Program-made: the position numbers and the translations under genes
The notes under the pieces: generated by a model
The model's database searches: none
What the model was told of the DNA's origin: nothing
Seen by the model: only the letters and a program-made list of their open reading frames with translations
Source: Acidovorax sp. FHTAMBA
GTDB taxonomy: Bacteria; Pseudomonadota; Gammaproteobacteria; Burkholderiales; Burkholderiaceae_C
DNA length: 64,000 nucleotides
Assembly: GCF_038958875.1 (NCBI RefSeq)
Contig: NZ_CP152407.1
Span: 69,501 to 133,500, forward strand
Direction: 5' to 3'
Shown here: one piece after another, positions 50,677 through 58,170 of the stretch
Layout: each line of letters opens with the position of its first letter
How positions within the stretch are numbered: position 1 is the first letter of the stretch

Positions 50677-51789
50677 TTACTTGTTGTTGTCTTCCTTCTC
50701 GCCCTTGGCAACCTTGGCGGGCTTGTCGGCAGGGGCGGCTTCCAGGGCCGCGGGCAGCAGGGCAATGCCCAGGCTCTCGCGCACCTTGTTCTCGATCTCG
50801 CGGGCGAGGTCGGGGTTCTCGCGCAGGAACTCGCGGGCGTTGTCGCGGCCCTGGCCGATCTTTTCGCCGTTGTAGGCGTACCAGGCGCCGCTCTTTTCCA
50901 CGATCTTCGCGTTCACGCCCATGTCGATGATCTCGCCCTCGCGGCTGATGCCCTCGCCGAAGAGGATGTCGAACTCGGCCGTCTTGAACGGCGGGCTCAC
51001 CTTGTTCTTGACCACCTTGACCTTGGTTTCGTTGCCGATGGCCTCTTCACCCTTCTTGATGGTGCCGGTGCGGCGGATGTCCAGCCGCACCGAGGCGTAG
51101 AACTTGAGCGCATTGCCGCCGGTGGTGGTTTCGGGCGAACCGAACATCACGCCGATCTTCATGCGGATCTGGTTGATGAAGATGACCATGCAGTTGGTCT
51201 TCTTGATGGTGGAGGTCAGCTTGCGCAGCGCCTGGCTCATCAGGCGGGCCTGCAGGCCAGGCAGGCTGTCGCCCATTTCACCCTCGATTTCGGCCTTGGG
51301 CGTGAGCGCGGCCACCGAGTCCACCACGATCAGGTCCACGGCGCCCGAGCGCACCAGGCTGTCCACAATTTCCAGTGCCTGCTCGCCGGTGTCGGGCTGG
51401 CTGATCAGCAGGTCAGACAGCTGCACGCCCAGCTTCTGGGCGTATTGCACATCCAGCGCGTGTTCGGCATCGACGAACGCGCAGGTGCCGCCCTGCTTTT
51501 GCATCTCGGCAATGACCTGCAGCGTGAGCGTGGTCTTGCCCGACGATTCAGGGCCATAGATTTCAACCACCCGGCCGCGCGGCAGGCCACCCACGCCCAG
51601 GGCGATGTCGAGGCCCAGCGAGCCGGTGGAGACAACCTGGATGTCCTCGATCACCTCGCCTTCACCCAGGCGCATGATGGTGCCCTTGCCAAACTGCTTC
51701 TCGATCTGGGCGAGCGCGGCGGCCAGGGCCTTGGCCTTTTCGGTGTTCACTGGCAATGCCGGGTTGGTGCCTTTGACTGCGACGTCCAT
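50677..51789 (-). CDS. recA: RecA recombinase
   Basis: The 370-residue recombinase and SOS coprotease. The Walker A motif is GPESSGKT, Walker B lies in VDLIVVDSVAAL, loop L2 in FGSPETTTGGNALKFYAS, and a conserved C-terminal AYNGEKIGQGRDNAREFL is present. The tail is Ala/Lys-rich and acidic. AAGGAG precedes the ATG. A LexA-like site overlaps the likely start of transcription. recX follows. Confidence 0.99.
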   Translation of the reverse strand: MDVAVKGTNPALPVNTEKAKALAAALAQIEKQFGKGTIMRLGEGEVIEDIQVVSTGSLGLDIALGVGGLPRGRVVEIYGPESSGKTTLTLQVIAEMQKQGGTCAFVDAEHALDVQYAQKLGVQLSDLLISQPDTGEQALEIVDSLVRSGAVDLIVVDSVAALTPKAEIEGEMGDSLPGLQARLMSQALRKLTSTIKKTNCMVIFINQIRMKIGVMFGSPETTTGGNALKFYASVRLDIRRTGTIKKGEEAIGNETKVKVVKNKVSPPFKTAEFDILFGEGISREGEIIDMGVNAKIVEKSGAWYAYNGEKIGQGRDNAREFLRENPDLAREIENKVRESLGIALLPAALEAAPADKPAKVAKGEKEDNNK

Positions 51790-51810
51790 GAGAAAACTCC
51801 TTGAAAAACA

Positions 51811-51873
51811 ACAGGTTGGATGCTTGCATCGCTCTGCGGTTAATCACAGGCTGGATGCTTGAACAGTAGTTTA
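51811..51873 (-). promoter_or_regulatory. recA promoter region with LexA-like box and direct repeat
   Basis: On the minus strand TTGTTT, 17 bases and TAAACT make a plausible -35/-10 pair. Directly after it lies TACTGT-TCAAGCAT-CCAG (51851-51868), matching CTG-N10-CAG with a perfect left half of a LexA site. A 16-bp direct repeat (ACAGGYTGGATGCTTG on the plus strand, 51811-51826 and 51846-51861) spans the leader. Confidence 0.6.
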
Positions 51874-51930
51874 TGCGAGTGATGCAATCAAAACAAAGCG
51901 ATATTTGGTCAGTTTGCCTGACAATTTACC

Positions 51931-52437
51931 ATGACCGATTTTTCTCGCTCCGGCCTGCCTGCGGCGGCCGACGACGGCTGGCGGCAAACCCACCTGGGTC
52001 GCCTCATGGGCAGCGCGCTGCGCCGCTTCGACGCCCGGGTGCTGCAGCTCATGGCCCGCAATATCGAAGTGCCGCTGGCGCTGTCCAACCTGGCGGCACG
52101 TGACCAGGTGACGGCTGCGCACGTGCACATCACCCGCCACCTGGCCTTGCAGGGCGACCGGCTGACCGACCTGGCCCAGCGCGCGGGCATGACCAAGCAG
52201 GCCATGGCCCACCTGGTGGACCAGTGCGAGGCCTGGGGCCTGGTCACACGCGAGGCAGACGCGCTGGATGCGCGCGCGCGGCGCGTGCGCTTCACGCCCA
52301 CGGGCCTGGCGTGGTTGCAGGCGTTTCACGATGCCGTCGCGCAGGCCGAGGCGGAGTTCCGCGATGAAGTCGGCGCCGAGGTGGCCACGGTGGTGGCCAT
52401 CGGGCTGGAGGCCTACGCGGGCGGCGCCCCGCCCTGA
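51931..52437 (+). CDS. MarR-family transcriptional regulator
   Basis: A 168-residue winged-helix regulator. The DNA-binding part covers about residues 58-115: HITRHLALQGDRLTDLAQRA, GMTKQAMAHLVDQCEAWGLV and wing DALDARARRVRFTPTG. It is divergent from recA with a 141-bp gap and is followed 33 bp later by the N-formylglutamate amidohydrolase gene, which it may control. A short GTCAG-TTTGC-CTGAC element lies 9 bp before the start and could be part of its operator, but with five-base arms the evidence is weak. Confidence 0.9.
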   Translation: MTDFSRSGLPAAADDGWRQTHLGRLMGSALRRFDARVLQLMARNIEVPLALSNLAARDQVTAAHVHITRHLALQGDRLTDLAQRAGMTKQAMAHLVDQCEAWGLVTREADALDARARRVRFTPTGLAWLQAFHDAVAQAEAEFRDEVGAEVATVVAIGLEAYAGGAPP

Positions 52438-52470
52438 CCCGTCCGCAGGCACTACACAAGGGAATGCGCC

Positions 52471-53379
52471 ATGGACGCCCGCTGGCGGATTGCGCACACT
52501 GGCACCCTTGCCGACTGCGTTACCCTCGAAGCCATGTCCTCCGAAGTCACCCACCTGCCCGGCCGTACCCCGCTGGTGCTCGATTCCCCCCACAGCGGCA
52601 CCCGATACCCCGCTGATTTTGGTTCGGCCTGCGATCTGCCCACCCTGCGCCGCGCCGAAGACACGCATGTCGAGAAGATCTACGCCTTTGCCCCCGCCCT
52701 CGGCGTGGCCTGGATCGAAGCCCATTTCCCGCGCATCTACCTGGATGCCAACCGCGACACCACCGAGCTGGACACCAGCCTGCTCGACGGCGAATGGACC
52801 GAGCCGGTCTCCACCGAGCCCGCGGTGCTCAGCAAGGTGCGCCTGGGCAAGGGGCTGATCTGGAAGTTCACCGACGAAGGCGAGCCGATCTACAACCGCC
52901 AGCTCTCTGTGGCCGAGGTGCGCGCGCGCATTGAGCGCTGCTGGCGCCCCTACCACGCTGCCGTGCAACAGGCCATTGCCGCCGCGCACGCGTGCCACGG
53001 CTACAGCATCCACATCAACTGCCACTCGATGCCCGCCGTGGCGGGGCGCTTTGCCACCGAATTTCCGGGCCTGGTGCACGCCGACTTTGTGGTGGGCGAC
53101 CGCGACGGCACCACCGCAAGCCCCGCGCTGTCGGCCCTGGTGTGCGAGCACCTGCGCGGCTGTGGTTACAGCGTGGAGCACAACCACCCCTACAAGGGCG
53201 TGGAGCTGGTGCGGCGCTACAGCAACCCGGCAGAGCACCGCCACAGCATCCAGCTGGAGATCAACCGCCGGCTGTACATGGATGAGCACACGCTGGCACA
53301 GCACCCCGAAGGCATGGCGCGCCTGCAGGCCGACCTGAAGGCGCTGGTGCACAAGCTGCTCGCCACCGATCCACGCTGA
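52471..53379 (+). CDS. N-formylglutamate amidohydrolase family protein
   Basis: A 302-residue zinc-dependent amidohydrolase of the HutG/NFGA type, which releases glutamate and formate in histidine degradation in other bacteria. Motifs: PLVLDSPHSGTRYP near the N-terminus, IYLDANRDTTELD, SIHINCHSMP (metal ligands) and the HPYKGVELVRRYSNP block. AAGGGA at 52458-52463 supports the start at 52471. ATG 52534 is the alternative and lies nearer the conserved part. No other hut genes are close, so the substrate may be a different N-acyl amino acid. Confidence 0.9.
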   Translation: MDARWRIAHTGTLADCVTLEAMSSEVTHLPGRTPLVLDSPHSGTRYPADFGSACDLPTLRRAEDTHVEKIYAFAPALGVAWIEAHFPRIYLDANRDTTELDTSLLDGEWTEPVSTEPAVLSKVRLGKGLIWKFTDEGEPIYNRQLSVAEVRARIERCWRPYHAAVQQAIAAAHACHGYSIHINCHSMPAVAGRFATEFPGLVHADFVVGDRDGTTASPALSALVCEHLRGCGYSVEHNHPYKGVELVRRYSNPAEHRHSIQLEINRRLYMDEHTLAQHPEGMARLQADLKALVHKLLATDPR

Positions 53380-53409
53380 CCGTCCAGCGCCTGCCAGGTC
53401 ACAGCCAAA

Positions 53410-53430
53410 CCTGCGCCGCACCGGCGCAGG
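53410..53430 (+). terminator. Stem-loop after the N-formylglutamate amidohydrolase gene
   Basis: CCTGCGCC and GGCGCAGG make a perfect 8-bp stem with a five-base loop, 30 bases after the stop codon. No T-run follows, so a terminator role is tentative. Confidence 0.4.
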
Positions 53431-53541
53431 ACCACTGCGGCGGCCCGATGTGCGCGATGGATACGCCAGGCCCGAGTGCCTCCTAAAATCGCGGCACAGG
53501 CGCGGCGCCAGACCACAGCCACCCACCAGGAGACAACCCCC

Positions 53542-54216
<675 letters not shown>

Positions 54217-54280
54217 TCAAAAAAATGATAGCTACTCGCGCTTGATGGATAAGCGCCAGAGGCCAATTTCATTCAAAACC
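54217..54280 (+). repeat. Dispersed hairpin repeat, copy 9 (plus orientation)
   Basis: Order: AAAAAAATGATAGCTACT, CGCGCTTG, ATGGA, TAAGCGCC, AGAGGCCAATTTCATTC. It lies between the response regulator stop and the kinase start and pushes the two genes 80 bp apart. Confidence 0.85.
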
Positions 54281-54296
54281 CACCACGGCGACTGCC

Positions 54297-55748
54297 TTGA
54301 AAATCTTCCAGCGCGAGCAGCGCTCCCTGTTTGGCGAGATCCTGGACTGGATGCTCACGCCGCTGCTGCTGCTGTGGCCCGTGAGCCTGGCGCTGACCTG
54401 GCTGGTGGCCCAGGGCCTGGCCAACAAGCCTTTTGACCGCGCACTCGAATACAACGCCCACGCGCTGGCCCAGCTGGTGAGCGTCTCGCGGGGCAAGGCC
54501 CAGTTCAACCTGCCCCAGCCCGCCACCGAAATCCTGCGGGCCGACGATTCCGACATCGTGTACTACCAGGTCATCGGCCCTGGGGGTGAATTCCTCTCGG
54601 GCGAACGCGAACTGCCCCAGCCGCCTGCGGATGAAATTCCCCAGTCGGGCGAGGTGCGGCTGCGCGATGCGGAGCTGCGGGGCATCGATATCCGCATCGC
54701 CTACATCTGGGTGCGGCTGCCGCTGGAGGACACGCCCGTGGCGCTGGTGCAGGTGGCCGAAACCCGCGAAAAGCGCAGTGTGCTGGCCACCGAAATCATC
54801 AAGGGCGTGATGCTGCCGCAGTTCGTCATCCTGCCGCTGGCCGTGCTGCTGGTGTGGCTGGCGCTGGCGCGCGGCATCCAGCCGCTGAACCAGCTGGAGC
54901 AGCGCATCCGCGCGCGCAACCCCGACGACCTCTCGCCACTGGACGACCGCACCGTGCCGCTGGAGGTCGCGCCGCTGGTGTCGTCGGTGAATGATCTGCT
55001 CACACGCCTGAACGACTCGCTGGCCACGCAAAAGCGCTTTCTGGCCGACGCGGCCCACCAGCTCAAGACCCCCCTGGCAGGCCTGCGCATGCAGGCCGAC
55101 CTGGCCCAGCGCGAAGGCACCAGCACCGAGGAGCTCAAGCGCTCGCTGCAGCAGATCGGCCGCTCGAGCATCCGCGCCACGCACACCGTCAACCAGCTGC
55201 TGGCGCTGGCGCGCGCCGAGGGCAGCGGCGTGGGCATTGCCCGCCAGCCCTGCGACCTGGCACGGCTGGTCATCGAGGTGGTGCGCGACTCGGTGCCGCG
55301 CGCGCTGGAAAAGCACATCGACCTGGGCTACGACGGCGCCGAGCCCGGCTCGCCCGGGATGGTGCTGGACGGCAACCCCACCTTGCTCAAGGAGCTCGTG
55401 CGCAACCTGGTGGACAACGCCATCAACTACACGCCCTCCACGCCCGACAAGCCCGGCGTGGTTACCGCACGCGTGCTGGCCGACACCTTTGGCCATGTGC
55501 TGCTGCTGCAGGTGGAAGACTCGGGCCCCGGCGTGCCCGAGGCCGAGCGCGAGCTGGTGTTCCAGCCCTTCTACCGGGCGCTGGGCAGCGAGGCCGATGG
55601 CTCGGGCCTGGGCCTGCCCATCGTGCTGGAGATCGCGCGCAAGCACGACGCCGAGGTCACGCTGGAAGACGCGCGCCCCGGGCACCACCCGCCGGGCGCG
55701 CGCTTCAGTGTGCGCTTTGCAGCGCGCGATACCGTTGTGCCGGGCTGA
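54297..55748 (+). CDS. TctE-like sensor histidine kinase
   Basis: A 483-residue membrane kinase. TM1 (about 18-40, MLTPLLLLWPVSLALTWLVA), a periplasmic 2CSK_N-type sensor domain, TM2 (about 175-197, FVILPLAVLLVWLALARGI), HAMP, H-box (FLADAAHQLKTPLAGLRMQ) and ATPase domain (NLVDNAINYTP, EDSGPGVP, DGSGLGLPIV). The only workable start is a TTG at 54297, because no in-frame ATG or GTG precedes TM1 and a stop lies at 54243. A dispersed-repeat copy directly upstream may have displaced the original ribosome site. It pairs with the preceding response regulator. Confidence 0.92.
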   Translation: MKIFQREQRSLFGEILDWMLTPLLLLWPVSLALTWLVAQGLANKPFDRALEYNAHALAQLVSVSRGKAQFNLPQPATEILRADDSDIVYYQVIGPGGEFLSGERELPQPPADEIPQSGEVRLRDAELRGIDIRIAYIWVRLPLEDTPVALVQVAETREKRSVLATEIIKGVMLPQFVILPLAVLLVWLALARGIQPLNQLEQRIRARNPDDLSPLDDRTVPLEVAPLVSSVNDLLTRLNDSLATQKRFLADAAHQLKTPLAGLRMQADLAQREGTSTEELKRSLQQIGRSSIRATHTVNQLLALARAEGSGVGIARQPCDLARLVIEVVRDSVPRALEKHIDLGYDGAEPGSPGMVLDGNPTLLKELVRNLVDNAINYTPSTPDKPGVVTARVLADTFGHVLLLQVEDSGPGVPEAERELVFQPFYRALGSEADGSGLGLPIVLEIARKHDAEVTLEDARPGHHPPGARFSVRFAARDTVVPG

Positions 55749-55816
55749 TCGCGTCGCGGCCAAGGGCGGACATCAACGGTGCGGGAACGCCTGCGCCCCG
55801 CCGTACCGCCTATCCG

Positions 55817-56533
55817 TCAGCTGCAGGCCCGCAGCGTCTTGCCGGCCATGGCGGTGCGCAGGGGTTCGAGCTGCGGGCGCAGCGCGTCCGTCACCGCGGG
55901 CAGGCGCAGCGTGAAGCCGGTGGCGTCCGGCCGCTCCTGCAGCACACGCGCCGTGCGCACGCCCTTGTTGGCCAGATTGGTGAGCTCGCGCTCGGCCGCT
56001 TCCTTGGACGAGAAACGCCCCAGCGACAGGCCGTATTCCAGCGTGCCACCGGCGCGGTCGTGGTCCACCTTGCGGGCGCGCAGCTCGGCGCGCTTGCGGT
56101 CCATCGTCTCCAGGTCATCAAAGCGCCCCATGTACACCATCCAGCGGCCGGGGATGGGGGTGGGGTCCAGCTGCCAGCTGCCCTGCGGCAGCGGGGCCAG
56201 CGTGGCGCGCAAGGTCTCGGCCTGGCGCTCGTCAAACACCCCCGCCTGCAGGCATTCCGCGGCGTCGGATGCAGACGGGGACGACGGCGCAGAACTGGCG
56301 TTGCTGCTGGCCACCGCCACGCCGGAGGGCGCAGACTGCGAGGACGATGAGGGCGCAGTGCGGCTGGGGTTCACACGCAGGATCTGCAGCGTCTCGGGCC
56401 GGATCTGCTGGTTCATGCGCTGGGGCTCGGCCTGCTCCTCAGGGGCAAAGCCCCAGTCCTTGAGCAGCCCCTGCGACCACGCGTAGTAGCCCGCGTTGGC
56501 CAGCAGCAGCACGATCACGGCAAGTCGGAGCAT
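55817..56533 (-). CDS. SPOR-domain membrane protein
   Basis: A 238-residue protein with one N-terminal membrane helix (LRLAVIVLLLANAGYYAWS), a Ser/Ala-rich low-complexity linker (residues about 70-100) and a C-terminal region (GSWQLDPTPIPGRWMVYMGRF...RLGLSLGRFSSKEAAERELT) of the SPOR fold, which binds denuded peptidoglycan at division sites. An upstream in-frame Met would overlap the birA gene, so ATG 56533 is chosen. It follows birA by 46 bp and is probably co-transcribed with it. Confidence 0.86.
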   Translation of the reverse strand: MLRLAVIVLLLANAGYYAWSQGLLKDWGFAPEEQAEPQRMNQQIRPETLQILRVNPSRTAPSSSSQSAPSGVAVASSNASSAPSSPSASDAAECLQAGVFDERQAETLRATLAPLPQGSWQLDPTPIPGRWMVYMGRFDDLETMDRKRAELRARKVDHDRAGGTLEYGLSLGRFSSKEAAERELTNLANKGVRTARVLQERPDATGFTLRLPAVTDALRPQLEPLRTAMAGKTLRACS

Positions 56534-56579
56534 GGGGCGCAGCCTTTCAGGAACATCGGAATCAACAAAAGCAGCATCT

Positions 56580-57440
56580 TCACACCGGTGGCACCGCAGT
56601 GGGCCGCACGCTGATTTCAGCGCTGGTGATGGCCTGCATGCCGCCCGCCGTATGCACCAGCAGCGCACCATCGTCGCCCACGCCATGCGCGGTGCCGGTG
56701 TGGCCGTCGCTCAGCGTCACTGCGCGGCCCTGCAGCACGTCGCGTGCCGCAAAGCGGGGCTGCATGGGGCCAAATCCGTAGCCTTCAAACGAGCGCAGCA
56801 TGGCCACCAGCGGCGGCACGATGCGCAGCAGGGCGGTGGGCGCGTCCATGCCCGGCTCCACCTCCTGCAGGCTGCCGGGCGGCATGCTCATGCCCTCGGC
56901 ACTGCGCGGCAGCACGTTGATGCCAATGCCCACCACCACATAGCGTGCGGTGCCTGCATGGCCTGGTGCAATCGCCGTCTGGGGCGCCACAAAACTCGCA
57001 GTCTCCACCAGAATGCCGCCCAGCTTGCGGTCGCCCGCCACGCCGCCCAGCCAGAGGTCGTTGGGCCACTTCAGGCCGACGCGGGCCGGCTGGTGAGTGC
57101 CCAGCGGCGGCAGCACGGGCTGCAGGCTCTCGGCCACGCTCACGCCCACGGCCAGCGACAGGCCGGACCAGTCCTTGGGGGCCAGCGGCAAGCCCAGGGA
57201 CATCATGAGCGAAGCCCCGACGTCGCTTTGCCAAACCCGCCCCAGCCGCCCGCGCCCGGCCGTCTGCTGCTCGGCCACCAGCAGGGTGGGGTCGCACTGG
57301 CCGTTGCGCGCGCGGCGCATCAGCTCGGTGTTGGTGGAGTCGATGGTGGGCAGCACCTCGACGGTAAAGCCCGGCAGCAACGGTGACACCGCCTCCCAGA
57401 TGGCCTCGGCGGGCCAACGGATCGGGGACGTGGCGTTCAC
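56580..57440 (-). CDS. birA: Biotin--[acetyl-CoA-carboxylase] ligase
   Basis: Attaches biotin to the AccB carrier protein. The 286-residue protein has the catalytic motifs EVLPTIDSTNTELMRRA, EQQTAGRGRLGRVWQ, the LKWPNDLWLGG segment and VVVGIGINVLP, with a small C-terminal domain. The N-terminal DNA-binding domain of E. coli BirA is absent, so it is a class I ligase without repressor function. The start is a GTG that overlaps the stop codon of the SET gene (GTGA). Confidence 0.95.
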   Translation of the reverse strand: MNATSPIRWPAEAIWEAVSPLLPGFTVEVLPTIDSTNTELMRRARNGQCDPTLLVAEQQTAGRGRLGRVWQSDVGASLMMSLGLPLAPKDWSGLSLAVGVSVAESLQPVLPPLGTHQPARVGLKWPNDLWLGGVAGDRKLGGILVETASFVAPQTAIAPGHAGTARYVVVGIGINVLPRSAEGMSMPPGSLQEVEPGMDAPTALLRIVPPLVAMLRSFEGYGFGPMQPRFAARDVLQGRAVTLSDGHTGTAHGVGDDGALLVHTAGGMQAITSAEISVRPTAVPPV

Positions 57441-58039
57441 TGGCTGCGGCCCCGCGGCTTGGTCTTCTGGGGCGCCTTGGGCGCCTTGGGGGCCTTGGCA
57501 GCCTTTTTGGAAGAAGACGGCCTGGACGGCGGCAGCGGCACCGGCGGCGCCCAGCCGCGCTTGGGCGCCAGCAGCGTGCCCCGGCAGTTCTTGCTGCCGC
57601 ACCAGCAGGGGTATTCGGCCTTGAGCTTCGGGGTGTAGCGCTCTTCAATGATCAGGCCGTAGTCGTAGTTCAGCTCTTCGCCCGCCTGGATGTTGCGCAG
57701 CGCGGTGATGAAAATGCGGCCGTCGCGTTCGTCGGCGTAGCAGTTGGGGTTGCAGCTGTGGTTGATCCAGCGCGACGAATTACCGCCGAACTTTGCGTCG
57801 ATCACGTGGTCTTCATCCACATGAAAGTAGAACGTGTGGTTGGGCTGCAAGGGGTCGTGCGGGTGCCGGTCCTGCGCCTCCTGCCAGCCGATCACTTCAC
57901 CCGTGTATTCGACAAGGACTTCGCCCTCTGCAATATCCTGCACGGCAAAAACGCCCTTGCCATGCACGCCCGAGCGCCGGGTCTGGATGCGACGCCCCTG
58001 CGCGGGGGTCGGGGTTGCAGGCGGTGCGGTGCGGGGCAT
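57437..58039 (-). CDS. SET-domain protein-lysine methyltransferase
   Basis: A 200-residue protein with a complete eukaryote-like SET domain: GVHGKGVFAVQDIAEGE (residues 24-40), WINHSCNPNCYADERDG with NHSC at 93-96, EELNYDYG with catalytic tyrosines near 125-127, and post-SET cysteines C145, C147 and C152 that, with C100, bind zinc. The C-terminal tail is Lys/Ala/Pro-rich (KKAAKAPKAPKAP), resembling histone H1. It should methylate lysines using SAM. The target is unknown. It starts at 58039; the frame is open upstream but runs into the Z-DNA-like tract. It is translationally coupled to birA and divergent from topB. Confidence 0.93.
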   Translation of the reverse strand: MPRTAPPATPTPAQGRRIQTRRSGVHGKGVFAVQDIAEGEVLVEYTGEVIGWQEAQDRHPHDPLQPNHTFYFHVDEDHVIDAKFGGNSSRWINHSCNPNCYADERDGRIFITALRNIQAGEELNYDYGLIIEERYTPKLKAEYPCWCGSKNCRGTLLAPKRGWAPPVPLPPSRPSSSKKAAKAPKAPKAPQKTKPRGRSQ

Positions 58040-58063
58040 GGCAAAAACTCTGTTAACTTGATA

Positions 58064-58108
58064 GTGCACACATGTGTGCGTGCGCGTGTATGCGTGTGCA
58101 TGCGCGTG
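58064..58108. other. 45-bp alternating purine-pyrimidine tract (Z-DNA-prone) in the SET/topB divergent promoter
   Basis: Every base from 58064 to 58108 alternates purine and pyrimidine, mostly TG/CG/CA steps (GTGCACACATGTGTGCG...). Such tracts flip to left-handed DNA under negative supercoiling. It lies between the SET gene start (58039) and the topoisomerase start (58171), in the only region that can hold both promoters. Confidence 0.8.
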
Positions 58109-58170
58109 AGAGACGAATTGTAGAAGCGCCCGGAACCCGGGCAACCAGAACGACTGGCGAGAGCCCCAAA

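Noticed and set aside
51908..51922. GTCAG-TTTGC-CTGAC inverted repeat before the marR gene as a MarR operator
   Set aside because: Arms of only five bases are expected by chance at this density. Kept only as a remark in the marR entry.
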